From NCBI RefSeq assembly GCF_963576545.1, contig NW_026870488.1, positions 186,001 to 250,000 on the forward strand: a stretch of DNA of 64,000 bases, given 5' to 3'. This document shows, piece after piece, positions 10,568-25,600 of the stretch; the stretch's first letter is position 1; each line of letters starts with the position of its first letter. The notes beneath the pieces were generated by a model. The model did not search any database. It was not told the DNA's origin and saw nothing but the letters and a program-made list of their open reading frames with translations. Position numbers and translations under genes: made by a program. The DNA is from Limanda limanda. Taxonomy: Eukaryota > Chordata > Actinopteri > Pleuronectiformes > Pleuronectidae.

Positions 10568-13500
10568 CAAGTCTCTCCGACCTTCACAAAAAAAGTTATT
10601 CAAGAATATCTCCTCAGATTTGGGGGAATTTCGTCGGTCGACCTCTTCCGAAGGTCGTACAAGCTCGGGGATGGTACCAATCGATCCGCAGGACCCAAAT
10701 TAGTCCAGATGCAACCACTTTCCAAGTCTCTCCGACCTTCACAAAAAAAGTTATTCAAGAATATCTCTTTCTCCTATGTGCTTTCATCCCTAACCCTAAC
10801 CCTAACCCTTCCGAAAGTCGGAGAAGCTCAAGGATGGTACCGATCGATGCGCGCTACCCCATTTAGTGGGGGTAGAGCCTACTTGCAAGTCTCTCCGACC
10901 TTCACAAAAAAAGTTATTCAAGAATATCTCCTCAGATTTGGGGGAATTTCGTCGGTCGACCTCTTCCGAAGGTCGTACAAGCTCGGGGATGGTACCAATC
11001 GATCCGCAGGACCCAAATTAGTCCAGATGCAACCACTTTCCAAGTCTCTCCGACCTTCACAAAAAAAGTTATTCAAGAATATCTCTTTCTCCTATGTGCT
11101 TTCATCCCTAACCCTAACCCTAACCCTTCCGAAAGTCGGAGAAGCTCAAGGATGGTACCGATCGATGCGCGCTACCCCATTTAGTGGGGGTAGAGCCTAC
11201 TTGCAAGTCTCTCCGACCTTCACAAAAAAAGTTATTCAAGAATATCTCTTTCTCCTATGTGCTTTCATCCCTAACCCTAACCCTAACCCTTCCGAAAGTC
11301 GGAGAAGCTCAAGGATGGTACCGATCGATGCGCGCTACCCCATTTAGTGGGGGTAGAGCCTACTTGCAAGTCTCTCCGACCTTCACAAAAAAAGTTATTC
11401 AAGAATATCTCTTTCTCCTATGTGCTTTCATCCCTAACCCTAACCCTAATCCTTCCAAAAGTCGGAGAAGCTCAAGGATGGTACCGATCGATGCGCGCTA
11501 CCCCATTTAGTGGGGGTAGAGCCTACTTGCAAGTCTCTCCGACCTTCACAAAAAAAGTTATTCAAGAATATCTCTTTCTCCTATGTGCTTTCATCCCTAA
11601 CCCTAACCCTAACCCTTCCGAAAGTCGGAGAAGCTCAAGGATGGTACCGATCGATGCGCGCTACCCCATTTAGTGGGGGTAGAGCCTACTTGCAAGTCTC
11701 TCCGACCTTCACAAAAAAAGTTATTCAAGAATATCTCCTCAGATTTGGGGGAATTTCGTCGGTCGACCTCTTCCGAAGGTCGTACAAGCTCGGGGATGGT
11801 ACCAATCGATCCGCAGGACCCAAATTAGTCCAGATGCAACCACTTTCCAAGTCTCTCCGACCTTCACAAAAAAAGTTATTCAAGAATATCTCTTTCTCCT
11901 ATGTGCTTTCATCCCTAACCCTAACCCTAACCCTTCCGAAAGTCGGAGAAGCTCAAGGATGGTACCGATCGATGTGCGCTACGCCATTTAGTGGGGGTAG
12001 AGCCTACTTGCAAGTCTCTCCGACCTTCACAAAAAAAGTTATTCAAGAATATCTCTTTCTCCTATGTGCTTTCATCCCTAACCCTAACCCTAACCCTTCC
12101 GAAAGTCGGAGAAGCTCAAGGATGGTACCGATCGATGCGCGCTACCCCATTTAGTGGGGGTAGAGCCTACTTGCAAGTCTCTCCGACCTTCACAAAAAAA
12201 GTTATTCAAGAATATCTCCTCAGATTTGGGGGAATTTCGTCGGTCGACCTCTTCCGAAGGTCGTACAAGCTCGGGGATGGTACCAATCGATCCGCAGGAC
12301 CCAAATTAGTCCAGATGCAACCACTTTCCAAGTCTCTCCGACCTTCACAAAAAAAGTTATTCAAGAATATCTCTTTCTCCTATGTGCTTTCATCCCTAAC
12401 CCTAACCCTAACCCTTCCGAAAGTCGGAGAAGCTCAAGGATGGTACCGATCGATGCGCGCTACCCCATTTAGTGGGGGTAGAGCCTACTTGCAAGTCTCT
12501 CCGACCTTCACAAAAAAAGTTATTCAAGAATATCTCCTTCTCCTATGTGCTTTCATCCCTAACCCTAACCCTAACCCTTCCGAAAGTCGGAGAAGCTCAA
12601 GGATGGTACTGATCGATGCGCGCTACCCCATTTAGTGGGGGTAGAGCCTACTTGCAAGTCTCTCCGACCTTCACAAAAAAAGTTATTCAAGAATATCTCT
12701 TTCTCCTATGTGCTTTCATCCCTAACCCTAACCCTAACCCTTCCGAAAGTCGGAGAAGCTCAAGGATGGTACCGATCGATGCGCGCTACCCCATTTAGTG
12801 GGGGTAGAGCCTACTTGCAAGTCTCTCCGACCTTCACAAAAAAAGTTATTCAAGAATATCTCCTCAGATTTGGGGGAATTTCGTCGGTCGACCTCTTCCG
12901 AAGGTCGTACAAGCTCGGGGATGGTACCAATCGATCCGCAGGACCCAAATTAGTCCAGATGCAACCACTTTCCAAGTCTCTCCGACCTTCACAAAAAAAG
13001 TTATTCAAGAATATCTCTTTCTCCTATGTGCTTTCATCCCTAACCCTAACCCTAACCCTTCCGAAAGTCGGAGAAGCTCAAGGATGGTACCGATCGATGC
13101 GCGCTACCCCATTTAGTGGGGGTAGAGCCTACTTGCAAGTCTCTCCGACCTTCACAAAAAAAGTTATTCAAGAATATCTCTTTCTCCTATGTGCTTTCAT
13201 CCCTAACCCTAACCCTAACCCTTCCGAAAGTCGGAGAAGCTCAAGGATGGTACCGATCGATGCGCGCTACCCCATTTAGTGGGGGTAGAGCCTACTTGCA
13301 AGTCTCTCCGACCTTCACAAAAAAAGTTATTCAAGAATATCTCCTTCTCCTATGTGCTTTCATCCCTAACCCTAACCCTAACCCTTCCGAAAGTCGGAGA
13401 AGCTCAAGGATGGTACTGATCGATGCGCGCTACCCCATTTAGTGGGGGTAGAGCCTACTTGCAAGTCTCTCCGACCTTCACAAAAAAAGTTATTCAAGAA

Positions 13501-16500
13501 TATCTCTTTCTCCTATGTGCTTTCATCCCTAACCCTAACCCTAACCCTTCCGAAAGTCGGAGAAGCTCAAGGATGGTACCGATCGATGCGCGCTACCCCA
13601 TTTAGTGGGGGTAGAGCCTACTTGCAAGTCTCTCCGACCTTCACAAAAAAAGTTATTCAAGAATATCTCCTCAGATTTGGGGGAATTTCGTCGGTCGACC
13701 TCTTCCGAAGGTCGTACAAGCTCGGGGATGGTACCAATCGATCCGCAGGACCCAAATTAGTCCAGATGCAACCACTTTCCAAGTCTCTCCGACCTTCACA
13801 AAAAAAGTTATTCAAGAATATCTCTTTCTCCTATGTGCTTTCATCCCTAACCCTAACCCTAACCCTTCCGAAAGTCGGAGAAGCTCAAGGATGGTACCGA
13901 TCGATGCGCGCTACCCCATTTAGTGGGGGTAGAGCCTACTTGCAAGTCTCTCCGACCTTCACAAAAAAAGTTATTCAAGAATATCTCTTTCTCCTATGTG
14001 CTTTCATCCCTAACCCTAACCCTAACCCTTCCGAAAGTCGGAGAAGCTCAAGGATGGTACCGATCGATGCGCGCTACCCCATTTAGTGGGGGTAGAGCCT
14101 ACTTGCAAGTCTCTCCGACCTTCACAAAAAAAGTTATTCAAGAATATCTCTTTCTCCTATGTGCTTTCATCCCTAACCCTAACCCTAACCCTTCCGAAAG
14201 TCGGAGAAGCTCAAGGATGGTACTGATCGATGCGCGCTACTCCATTTAGTGGGGGTAGAGCCTACTTGCAAGTCTCTCCGACCTTCACAAAAAAAGTTAT
14301 TCAAGAATATCTCTTTCTCCTATGTGCTTTCATCCCTAACCCTAACCCTAACCCTTCCGAAAGTCGGAGAAGCTCAAGGATGGTACCGATCAATGCGCGC
14401 TACCCCATTTAGTGGGGGTAGAGCCTACTTGCAAGTCTCTCCGACCTTCACAAAAAAAGTTATTCAAGAATATCTCTTTCTCCTATGTGCTTTCATCCCT
14501 AACCCTAACCCTAACCCTTCCGAAAGTCGGAGAAGCTCAAGGATGGTACCGATCGATGCGCGCAACCCCATTTAGTGGGGGTAGAGCCTACTTGCAAGTC
14601 TCTCCGACCTTCACAAAAAAAGTTATTCAAGAATATCTCTTTCTCCTATGTGCTTTCATCCCTAACCCTAACCCTAACCCTTCCGAAAGTCGGAGAAGCT
14701 CAAGGATGGTACCGATCAATGCGCGCTACCCCATTTAGTGGGGGTAGAGCCTACTTGCAAGTCTCTCCGACCTTCACAAAAAAAGTTATTCAAGAATATC
14801 TCTTTCTCCTATGTGCTTTCATCCCTAACCCTAACCCTAACCCTTCCGAAAGTCGGAGAAGCTCAAGGATGGTACCGATCGATGCGCGCAACCCCATTTA
14901 GTGGGGGTAGAGCCTACTTGCAAGTCTCTCCGACCTTCACAAAAAAAGTTATTCAAGAATATCTCCTCAGATTTGGGGGAATTTCGTCGGTCGACCTCTT
15001 CCGAAGGTCGTACAAGCTCGGGGATGGTACCAATCGATCCGCAGGACCCAAATTAGTCCAGATGCAACCACTTTCCAAGTCTCTCCGACCTTCACAAAAA
15101 AAGTTATTCAAGAATATCTCTTTCTCCTATGTGCTTTCATCCCTAACCCTAACCCTAACCCTTCCGAAAGTCGGAGAAGCTCAAGGATGGTACCGATCGA
15201 TGCGCGCTACCCCATTTAGTGGGGGTAGAGCCTACTTGCAAGTCTCTCCGACCTTCACAAAAAAAGTTATTCAAGAATATCTCCTCAGATTTGGGGGAAT
15301 TTCGTCGGTCGACCTCTTCCGAAGGTCGTACAAGCTCGGGGATGGTACCAATCGATCCGCAGGACCCAAATTAGTCCAGATGCAACCACTTTCCAAGTCT
15401 CTCCGACCTTCACAAAAAAAGTTATTCAAGAATATCTCTTTCTCCTATGTGCTTTCATCCCTAACCCTAACCCTAACCCTTCCGAAAGTCGGAGAAGCTC
15501 AAGGATGGTACTGATCGATGCGCGCTACTCCATTTAGTGGGGGTAGAGCCTACTTGCAAGTCTCTCCGACCTTCACAAAAAAAGTTATTCAAGAATATCT
15601 CTTTCTCCTATGTGCTTTCATCCCTAACCCTAACCCTAACCCTTCCGAAAGTCGGAGAAGCTCAAGGATGGTACCGATCAATGCGCGCTACCCCATTTAG
15701 TGGGGGTAGAGCCTACTTGCAAGTCTCTCCGACCTTCACAAAAAAAGTTATTCAAGAATATCTCTTTCTCCTATGTGCTTTCATCCCTAACCCTAACCCT
15801 TCCGAAAGTCGGAGAAGCTCAAGGATGGTACCGATCGATGCGCGCAACCCCATTTAGTGGGGGTAGAGCCTACTTGCAAGTCTCTCCGACCTTCACAAAA
15901 AAAGTTATTCAAGAATATCTCTTTCTCCTATGTGCTTTCATCCCTAACCCTAACCCTAACCCTTCCGAAAGTCGGAGAAGCTCAAGGATGGTACCGATCA
16001 ATGCGCGCTACCCCATTTAGTGGGGGTAGAGCCTACTTGCAAGTCTCTCCGACCTTCACAAAAAAAGTTATTCAAGAATATCTCTTTCTCCTATGTGCTT
16101 TCATCCCTAACCCTAACCCTAACCCTTCCGAAAGTCGGAGAAGCTCAAAGATGGTACCGATCGATGCGCGCAACCCCATTTAGTGGGGGTAGAGCCTACT
16201 TGCAAGTCTCTCCGACCTTCACAAAAAAAGTTATTCAAGAATATCTCCTCAGATTTGGGGGAATTTCGTCGGTCGACCTCTTCCGAAGGTCGTACAAGCT
16301 CGGGGATGGTACCAATCGATCTGCAGGACCCAAATTAGTCCAGATGCAACCACTTTCCAAGTCTCTCCGACCTTCACAAAAAAAGTTATTCAAGAATATC
16401 TCTTTCTCCTATGTGCTTTCATCCCTAACCCTAACCCTAACCCTTCCGAAAGTCGGAGAAGCTCAAGGATGGTACCGATCGATGCGCGCTACCCCATTTA

Positions 16501-17965
16501 GTGGGGGTAGAGCCTACTTGCAAGTCTCTCCGACCTTCACAAAAAAAGTTATTCAAGAATATCTCCTCAGATTTGGGGGAATTTCGTCGGTCGACCTCTT
16601 TCGAAGGTCGTACAAGCTCGGGGATGGTACCAATCGATCCGCAGGACCCAAATTAGTCCAGATGCAACCACTTTCCAAGTCTCTCCGACCTTCACAAAAA
16701 AAGTTATTCAAGAATATCTCTTTCTCCTATGTGCTTTCATCCCTAACCCTAACCCTAACCCTTCCGAAAGTCGGAGAAGCTCAAGGATGGTACCGATCGA
16801 TGCGCGCTACCCCATTTAGTGGGGGTAGAGCCTACTTGCAAGTCTCTCCGACCTTCACAAAAAAAGTTATTCAAGAATATCTCTTTCTCCTATGTGCTTT
16901 CATCCCTAACCCTAACCCTAACCCTTCCGAAAGTCGGAGAAGCTCAAGGATGGTACCGATCGATGCGCGCTACCCCATTTAGTGGGGGTAGAGCCTACTT
17001 GCAAGTCTCTCCGACCTTCACAAAAAAAGTTATTCAAGAATATCTCTTTCTCCTATGTGCTTTCATCCCTAACCCTAACCCTAATCCTTCCAAAAGTCGG
17101 AGAAGCTCAAGGATGGTACCGATCGATGCGCGCTACCCCATTTAGTGGGGGTAGAGCCTACTTGCAAGTCTCTCCGACCTTCACAAAAAAAGTTATTCAA
17201 GAATATCTCTTTCTCCTATGTGCTTTCATCCCTAACCCTAACCCTAACCCTTCCGAAAGTCGGAGAAGCTCAAGGATGGTACCGATCGATGCGCGCTACC
17301 CCATTTAGTGGGGGTAGAGCCTACTTGCAAGTCTCTCCGACCTTCACAAAAAAAGTTATTCAAGAATATCTCCTCAGATTTGGGGGAATTTCGTCGGTCG
17401 ACCTCTTCCGAAGGTCGTACAAGCTCGGGGATGGTACCAATCGATCCGCAGGACCCAAATTAGTCCAGATGCAACCACTTTCCAAGTCTCTCCGACCTTC
17501 ACAAAAAAAGTTATTCAAGAATATCTCTTTCTCCTATGTGCTTTCATCCCTAACCCTAACCCTAACCCTTCCGAAAGTCGGAGAAGCTCAAGGATGGTAC
17601 CGATCGATGTGCGCTACGCCATTTAGTGGGGGTAGAGCCTACTTGCAAGTCTCTCCGACCTTCACAAAAAAAGTTATTCAAGAATATCTCTTTCTCCTAT
17701 GTGCTTTCATCCCTAACCCTAACCCTAACCCTTCCGAAAGTCGGAGAAGCTCAAGGATGGTACCGATCGATGCGCGCTACCCCATTTAGTGGGGGTAGAG
17801 CCTACTTGCAAGTCTCTCCGACCTTCACAAAAAAAGTTATTCAAGAATATCTCCTCAGATTTGGGGGAATTTCGTCGGTCGACCTCTTCCGAAGGTCGTA
17901 CAAGCTCGGGGATGGTACCAATCGATCCGCAGGACCCAAATTAGTCCAGATGCAACCACTTTCCA
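9739..17965 (+). repeat. 5,635-bp higher-order repeat (9.7-12.3 kb copied at 15.4-18.0 kb)
   Basis: B units at 10568, 10886, 11693 and 12174 recur at 16203, 16521, 17328 and 17809, all +5,635. The paired variants include GATCAATGCGCG units, CGCAACCCC units, a 157-bp unit (about 10155 and 15790) and the CCTAATCC unit (about 11447 and 17082). After about 18.0 kb the spacing becomes 5,798 (5,635+163), which means one extra A unit in the right copy. Confidence 0.87.
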
Positions 17966-20490
17966 AGTCTCTCCGACCTTCACAAAAAAAGTTATTCAAG
18001 AATATCTTTTTCTCCTATGTGCTTTCATCCCTAACCCTAACCCTAACCCTTCCGAAAGTCGGAGAAGCTCAAGGATGGTACCGATCGATGCGCGCTACCC
18101 CATTTAGTGGGGGTAGAGCCTACTTGCAAGTCTCTCCGACCTTCACAAAAAAGGTTATTCAAGAATATCTCTTTCTCCTATGTGCTTTCATCCCTAACCC
18201 TAACCCTAACCCTTCCGAAAGTCGGAGAAGCTCAAGGATGGTACCGATCGATGCGCGCTACCCCATTTAGTGGGGGTAGAGCCTACTTGCAAGTCTCTCC
18301 GACCTTCACAAAAAAAGTTATTCAAGAATATCTCCTTCTCCTATGTGCTTTCATCCCTAACCCTAACCCTAACCCTTCCGAAAGTCGGAGAAGCTCAAGG
18401 ATGGTACTGATCGATGCGCGCTACCCCATTTAGTGGGGGTAGAGCCTACTTGCAAGTCTCTCCGACCTTCACAAAAAAAGTTATTCAAGAATATCTCTTT
18501 CTCCTATGTGCTTTCATCCCTAACCCTAACCCTAACCCTTCCGAAAGTCGGAGAAGCTCAAGGATGGTACCGATCGATGCGCGCTACCCCATTTAGTGGG
18601 GGTAAAGCCTACTTGCAAGTCTCTCCGACCTTCACAAAAAAAGTTATTCAAGAATATCTCCTCAGATTTGGGGGAATTTCGTCGGTCGACCTCTTCCGAA
18701 GGTCGTACAAGCTCGGGGATGGTACCAATCGATCCGCAGGACCCAAATTAGTCCAGATGCAACCACTTTCCAAGTCTCTCCGACCTTCACAAAAAAAGTT
18801 ATTCAAGAATATCTCTTTCTCCTATGTGCTTTCATCCCTAACCCTAACCCTAACCCTTCCGAAAGTCGGAGAAGCTCAAGGATGGTACCGATCGATGCGC
18901 GCTACCCCATTTAGTGGGGGTAGAGCCTACTTGCAAGTCTCTCCGACCTTCACAAAAAAAGTTATTCAAGAATATCTCTTTCTCCTATGTGCTTTCATCC
19001 CTAACCCTAACCCTAACCCTTCCGAAAGTCGGAGAAGCTCAAGGATGGTACCGATCGATGCGCGCTACCCCATTTAGTGGGGGTAGAGCCTACTTGCAAG
19101 TCTCTCCGACCTTCACAAAAAAAGTTATTCAAGAATATCTCTTTCTCCTATGTGCTTTCATCCCTAACCCTAACCCTAACCCTTCCGAAAGTCGGAGAAG
19201 CTCAAGGATGGTACTGATCGATGCGCGCTACTCCATTTAGTGGGGGTAGAGCCTACTTGCAAGTCTCTCCGACCTTCACAAAAAAAGTTATTCAAGAATA
19301 TCTCTTTCTCCTATGTGCTTTCATCCCTAACCCTAACCCTAACCCTTCCGAAAGTCGGAGAAGCTCAAGGATGGTACCGATCAATGCGCGCTACCCCATT
19401 TAGTGGGGGTAGAGCCTACTTGCAAGTCTCTCCGACCTTCACAAAAAAAGTTATTCAAGAATATCTCTTTCTCCTATGTGCTTTCATCCCTAACCCTAAC
19501 CCTAACCCTTCCGAAAGTCGGAGAAGCTCAAGGATGGTACCGATCGATGCGCGCAACCCCATTTAGTGGGGGTAGAGCCTACTTGCAAGTCTCTCCGACC
19601 TTCACAAAAAAAGTTATTCAAGAATATCTCTTTCTCCTATGTGCTTTCATCCCTAACCCTAACCCTAACCCTTCCGAAAGTCGGAGAAGCTCAAGGATGG
19701 TACCGATCAATGCGCGCTACCCCATTTAGTGGGGGTAGAGCCTACTTGCAAGTCTCTCCGACCTTCACAAAAAAAGTTATTCAAGAATATCTCTTTCTCC
19801 TATGTGCTTTCATCCCTAACCCTAACCCTAACCCTTCCGAAAGTCGGAGAAGCTCAAGGATGGTACCGATCGATGCGCGCAACCCCATTTAGTGGGGGTA
19901 GAGCCTACTTGCAAGTCTCTCCGACCTTCACAAAAAAAGTTATTCAAGAATATCTCCTCAGATTTGGGGGAATTTCGTCGGTCGACCTCTTCCGAAGGTC
20001 GTACAAGCTCGGGGATGGTACCAATCGATCCGCAGGACCCAAATTAGTCCAGATGCAACCACTTTCCAAGTCTCTCCGACCTTCACAAAAAAAGTTATTC
20101 AAGAATATCTCTTTCTCCTATGTGCTTTCATCCCTAACCCTAACCCTAACCCTTCCGAAAGTCGGAGAAGCTCAAGGATGGTACCGATCGATGCGCGCTA
20201 CCCCATTTAGTGGGGGTAGAGCCTACTTGCAAGTCTCTCCGACCTTCACAAAAAAAGTTATTCAAGAATATCTCCTCAGATTTGGGGGAATTTCGTCGGT
20301 CGACCTCTTCCGAAGGTCGTACAAGCTCGGGGATGGTACCAATCGATCCGCAGGACCCAAATTAGTCCAGATGCAACCACTTTCCAAGTCTCTCCGACCT
20401 TCACAAAAAAAGTTATTCAAGAATATCTCTTTCTCCTATGTGCTTTCATCCCTAACCCTAACCCTAACCCTTCCGAAAGTCGGAGAAGCT
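13442..20490 (+). repeat. 4,991-bp higher-order repeat (13.4-15.4 kb copied at 18.4-20.4 kb)
   Basis: B units at 13625, 14921 and 15239 recur at 18616, 19912 and 20230 (+4,991), with the alternating A-run module between them. A further 3,709-bp spacing links 16203 and 16521 to 19912 and 20230. The 9.7-21 kb region is therefore a patchwork of overlapping copies, not a simple series. Confidence 0.85.
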
Positions 20491-22630
20491 CAAGGATGGT
20501 ACCGATCGATGCGCGCTACCCCATTTAGTGGGGGTAGAGCCTACTTGCAAGTCTCTCCGACCTTCACAAAAAAAGTTATTCAAGAATATCTCTTTCTCCT
20601 ATGTGCTTTCATCCCTAACCCTAACCCTAACCCTTCCGAAAGTCGGAGAAGCTCAAGGATGGTACCGATCGATGCGCGCTACCCCATTTAGTGGGGGTAG
20701 AGCCTACTTGCAAGTCTCTCCGACCTTCACAAAAAAAGTTATTCAAGAATATCTCTTTCTCCTATGTGCTTTCATCCCTAACCCTAACCCTAATCCTTCC
20801 AAAAGTCGGAGAAGCTCAAGGATGGTACCGATCGATGCGCGCTACCCCATTTAGTGGGGGTAGAGCCTACTTGCAAGTCTCTCCGACCTTCACAAAAAAA
20901 GTTATTCAAGAATATCTCTTTCTCCTATGTGCTTTCATCCCTAACCCTAACCCTAACCCTTCCGAAAGTCGGAGAAGCTCAAGGATGGTACCGATCGATG
21001 TGCGCTACCCCATTTAGTGGGGGTAGAGCCTACTTGCAAGTCTCTCCGACCTTCACAAAAAAAGTTATTCAAGAATATCTCCTCAGATTTGGGGGAATTT
21101 CGTCGGTCGACCTCTTCCGAAGGTCGTACAAGCTCGGGGATGGTACCAATCGATCCGCAGGACCCAAATTAGTCCAGATGCAACCACTTTCCAAGTCTCT
21201 CCGACCTTCACAAAAAAAGTTATTCAAGAATATCTCTTTCTCCTATGTGCTTTCATCCCTAACCCTAACCCTAACCCTTCCGAAAGTCGGAGAAGCTCAA
21301 GGATGGTACCGATCGATGCGCGCAACCCCATTTAGTGGGGGTAGAGCCTACTTGCAAGTCTCTCCGACCTTCACAAAAAAAGTTATTCAAGAATATCTCT
21401 TTCTCCTATGTGCTTTCATCCCTAACCCTAACCCTAACCCTTCCGAAAGTCGGAGAAGCTCAAGGATGGTACCGATCAATGTGCGCTACCCCATTTAGTG
21501 GGGGTAGAGCCTACTTGCAAGTCTCTCCGACCTTCACAAAAAAAGTTATTCAAGAATATCTCTTTCTCCTATGTGCTTTCATCCCTAACCCTAACCCTAA
21601 CCCTTCCGAAAGTCGGAGAAGCTCAAGGATGGTACCGATCGATGCGCGCTACCCCATTTAGTGGGTGTAGAGCCTACTTGCAAGTCTCTCCGACCTTCAC
21701 AAAAAAAGTTATTCAAGAATATCTCTTTCTCCTATGTGCTTTCATCCCTAACCCTAACCCTAATCCTTCCAAAAGTCGGAGAAGCTCAAGGATGGTACCG
21801 ATCGATGCGCGCTACCCCATTTAGTGGGGGTAGAGCCTACTTGCAAGTCTCTCCGACCTTCACAAAAAAAGTTATTCAAGAATATCTCTTTCTCCTATGT
21901 GCTTTCATCCCTAACCCTAACCCTTCCGAAAGTCGGAGAAGCTCAAGGATGGTACCGATCGATGTGCGCTACCCCATTTAGTGGGGGTAGAGCCTACTTG
22001 CAAGTCTCTCCGACCTTCACAAAAAAAGTTATTCAAGAATATCTCCTCAGATTTGGGGGAATTTCGTCGGTCGACCTCTTCCGAAGGTCGTACAAGCTCG
22101 GGGATGGTACCAATCGATCCGCAGGACCCAAATTAGTCCAGATGCAACCACTTTCCAAGTCTCTCCGACCTTCACAAAAAAAGTTATTCAAGAATATCTC
22201 TTTCTCCTATGTGCTTTCATCCCTAACCCTAACCCTTCCGAAAGTCGGAGAAGCTCAAGGATGGTACCGATCGATGCGCGCTACCCCATTTAGTGGGGGT
22301 AGAGCCTACTTGCAAGTCTCTCCGACCTTCACAAAAAAAGTTATTCAAGAATATCTTCTCAGATTTGGGGGAATTTCGTCGGTCGACCTCTTCCGAAGGT
22401 CGTACAAGCTCGGGGATGGTACCAATCGATCCGCAGGACCCAAATTAGTCCAGATGCAACCACTTTCCAAGTCTCTCCGACCTTCACAAAAAAAGTTATT
22501 CAAGAATATCTCTTTCTCCTATGTGCTTTCATCCCTAACCCTAACCCTAACCCTTCCGAAAGTCGGAGAAGCTCAAGGATGGTACCGATCGATGCGCGCT
22601 ACCCCATTTAGTGGGGGTAGAGCCTACTTG

Positions 22631-25600
22631 CAAGTCTCTCCGACCTTCACAAAAAAAGTTATTCAAGAATATCTCCTCAGATTTGGGGGAATTTCGTCGG
22701 TCGACCTCTTCCGAAGGTCGTACAAGCTCGGGGATGGTACCAATCGATCCGCAGGACCCAAATTAGTCCAGATGCAACCACTTTCCAAGTCTCTCCGACC
22801 TTCACAAAAAAAGTTATTCAAGAATATCTCTTTCTCCTATGTGCTTTCATCCCTAACCCTAACCCTAACCCTTCCGAAAGTCGGAGAAGCTCAAGGATGG
22901 TACCGATCGATGCGCGCTACCCCATTTAGTGGGGGTAGAGCCTACTTGCAAGTCTCTCCGACCTTCACAAAAAAAGTTATTCAAGAATATCTCTTTCTCC
23001 TATGTGCTTTCATCCCTAACCCTAACCCTAACCCTTCCGAAAGTCGGAGAAGCTCAAGGATGGTACCGATCGATGCGCGCTACCCCATTTAGTGGGGGTA
23101 GAGCCTACTTGCAAGTCTCTCCGACCTTCACAAAAAAAGTTATTCAAGAATATCTCCTTCTCCTATGTGCTTTCATCCCTAACCCTAACCCTTCCGAAAG
23201 TCGGAGAAGCTCAAGGATGGTACTGATCGATGCGCGCTACCCCATTTAGTGGGGGTAGAGCCTACTTGCAAGTCTCTCCGACCTTCACAAAAAAAGTTAT
23301 TCAAGAATATCTCTTTCTCCTATGTGCTTTCATCCCTAACCCTAACCCTAACCCTTCCGAAAGTCGGAGAAGCTCAAGGATGGTACCGATCGATGCGCGC
23401 TACCCCATTTAGTGGGGGTAGAGCCTACTTGCAAGTCTCTCCGACCTTCACAAAAAAAGTTATTCAAGAATATCTCTTTCTCCTATGTGCTTTCATCCCT
23501 AACCCTAACCCTAACCCTTCCGAAAGTCGGAGAAGCTCAAGGATGGTACCGATCGATGCGCGCAACCCCATTTAGTGGGGGTAGAGCCTACTTGCAAGTC
23601 TCTCCGACCTTCACAAAAAAAGTTATTCAAGAATATCTCCTCAGATTTGGGGGAATTTCGTCGGTCGACCTCTTCCGAAGGTCGTACAAGCTCGGGGATG
23701 GTACCAATCGATCCGCAGGACCCAAATTAGTCCAGATGCAACAACTTTCCAAGTCTCTCCGACCTTCACAAAAAAAGTTATTCAAGAATATCTCTTTCTC
23801 CTATGTGCTTTCATCCCTAACCCTAACCCTTCCGAAAGTCAGAGAAGCTCAAGGATGGTACCGATCGATGCGCGCTACCCCATTTAGTGGGAGTAGAGCC
23901 TACTTGCAAGTCTCTCCGACCTTCACAAAAAAAGTTATTCAAGAATATCTCTTTCTCCTATGTGCTTTCATCCCTAACCCTAACCCTAACCCTTCCGAAA
24001 GTCGGAGAAGCTCAAGGATGGTACCGATCGATGCGCGCTACCCCATTTAGTGGGGGTAGAGCCTACTTGCAAGTCTCTCCGACCTTCACAAAAAAAGTTA
24101 TTCAAGAATATCTCTTTCTCCTATGTGCTTTCATCCCTAACCCTAACCCTAACCCTTCCAAAAGTCGGAGAAGCTCAAGGATGGTACCGATCGATGTGCG
24201 CTACCCCATTTAGTGGGGGTAGAGCCTACTTGCAAGTCTCTCCGACCTTCACAAAAAAAGTTATTCAAGAATATCTCTTTCTCCTATGTGCTTTCATCCC
24301 TAACCCTAACCCTAACCCTTCCGAAAGTCGGAGAAGCTCAAGGATGGTACCGATCGATGCGCGCTACCCCATTTAGTGGGGGTAGAGCCTACTTGCAAGT
24401 CTCTCCGACCTTCACAAAAAAAGTTATTCAAGAATATCTCCTCAGATTTGGGGGAATTTCATCGGTCGACCTCTTCCGAAGGTCGTACAAGCTCGGGGAT
24501 GGTACCAATCGATCCGCAGGACCCAAATTAGTCCAGATGCAACCACTTTCCAAGTCTCTCCGACCTTCACAAAAAAAGTTATTCAAGAATATCTCTTTCT
24601 CCTATGTGCTTTCATCCCTAACCCTAACCCTAACCCTTCCGAAAGTCGGAGAAGCTCAAGGATGGTACCGATCGATGCGCGCTACGCCATTTAGTGGGGG
24701 TAGAGCCTACTTGCAAGTCTCTCCGACCTTCACAAAAAAAGTTATTCAAGAATATCTCTTTCTCCTATGTGCTTTCATCCCTAACCCTAACCCTAACCCT
24801 TCCGAAAGTCGGAGAAGCTCAAGGATGGTACCGATCGATGCGCGCTACCCCATTTAGTGGGGGTAGAGCCTACTTGCAAGTCTCTCCGACCTTCACAAAA
24901 AAAGTTATTCAAGAATATCTCTTTCTCCTATGTGCTTTCATCCCTAACCCTAACCCTTCCGAAAGTCGGAGAAGCTCAAGGATGGTACCGATCGATGCGC
25001 GCTACCCCATTTAGTGGGGGTAGAGCCTACTTGCAAGTCTCTCCGACATTCACAAAAAAAGTTATTCAAGAATATCTCTTTCTCCTATGTGCTTTCATCC
25101 CTAACCCTAACCCTAACCCTTCCGAAAGTCGGAGAAGCTCAAGGATGGTACCGATCGATGTGCGCTACCCCATTTAGTGGGGGTAGAGCCTACTTGCAAG
25201 TCTCTCCGACCTTCACAAAAAAAGTTAATTAAGAATATCTCTTTCTCCTATGTGCTTTCATCCCTAACCCTAACCCTAACCCTTCCGAAAGTCGGAGAAG
25301 CTCAAGGATGGTACCGATCGATGCGCGCTACCCCATTTAGTGGGGGTAGAGCCTACTTGCAAGTCTCTCCGACCTTCACAAAAAAAGTTATTCAAGAATA
25401 TCTCTTTCTCCTATGTGCTTTCATCCCTAACCCTAACCCTAACCCTTCCAAAAGTCGGAGAAGCTCAAAGATGGTACCGATCGATGCGCGCTACCCCATT
25501 TAGTGGGGGTAGAGCCTACTTGCAAGTCTCTCCGACCTTCACAAAAAAAGTTATTCAAGAATATCTCTTTCTCCTATGTGCTTTCATCCCTAACCCTAAC

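Noticed and set aside
10385..11347. Long open reading frames (up to about 420 codons near 21824-23092) with repeated peptide motifs
   Set aside because: They arise because A+B is 318 bp, a multiple of 3, so frames stay open across AB pairs. Each A-A step of 163 bp shifts frame and soon meets a stop. Start sites are mostly GTG, the same peptides occur in two frames, and the hexamers simply read as NP or LT repeats. No conserved domain is recognisable.
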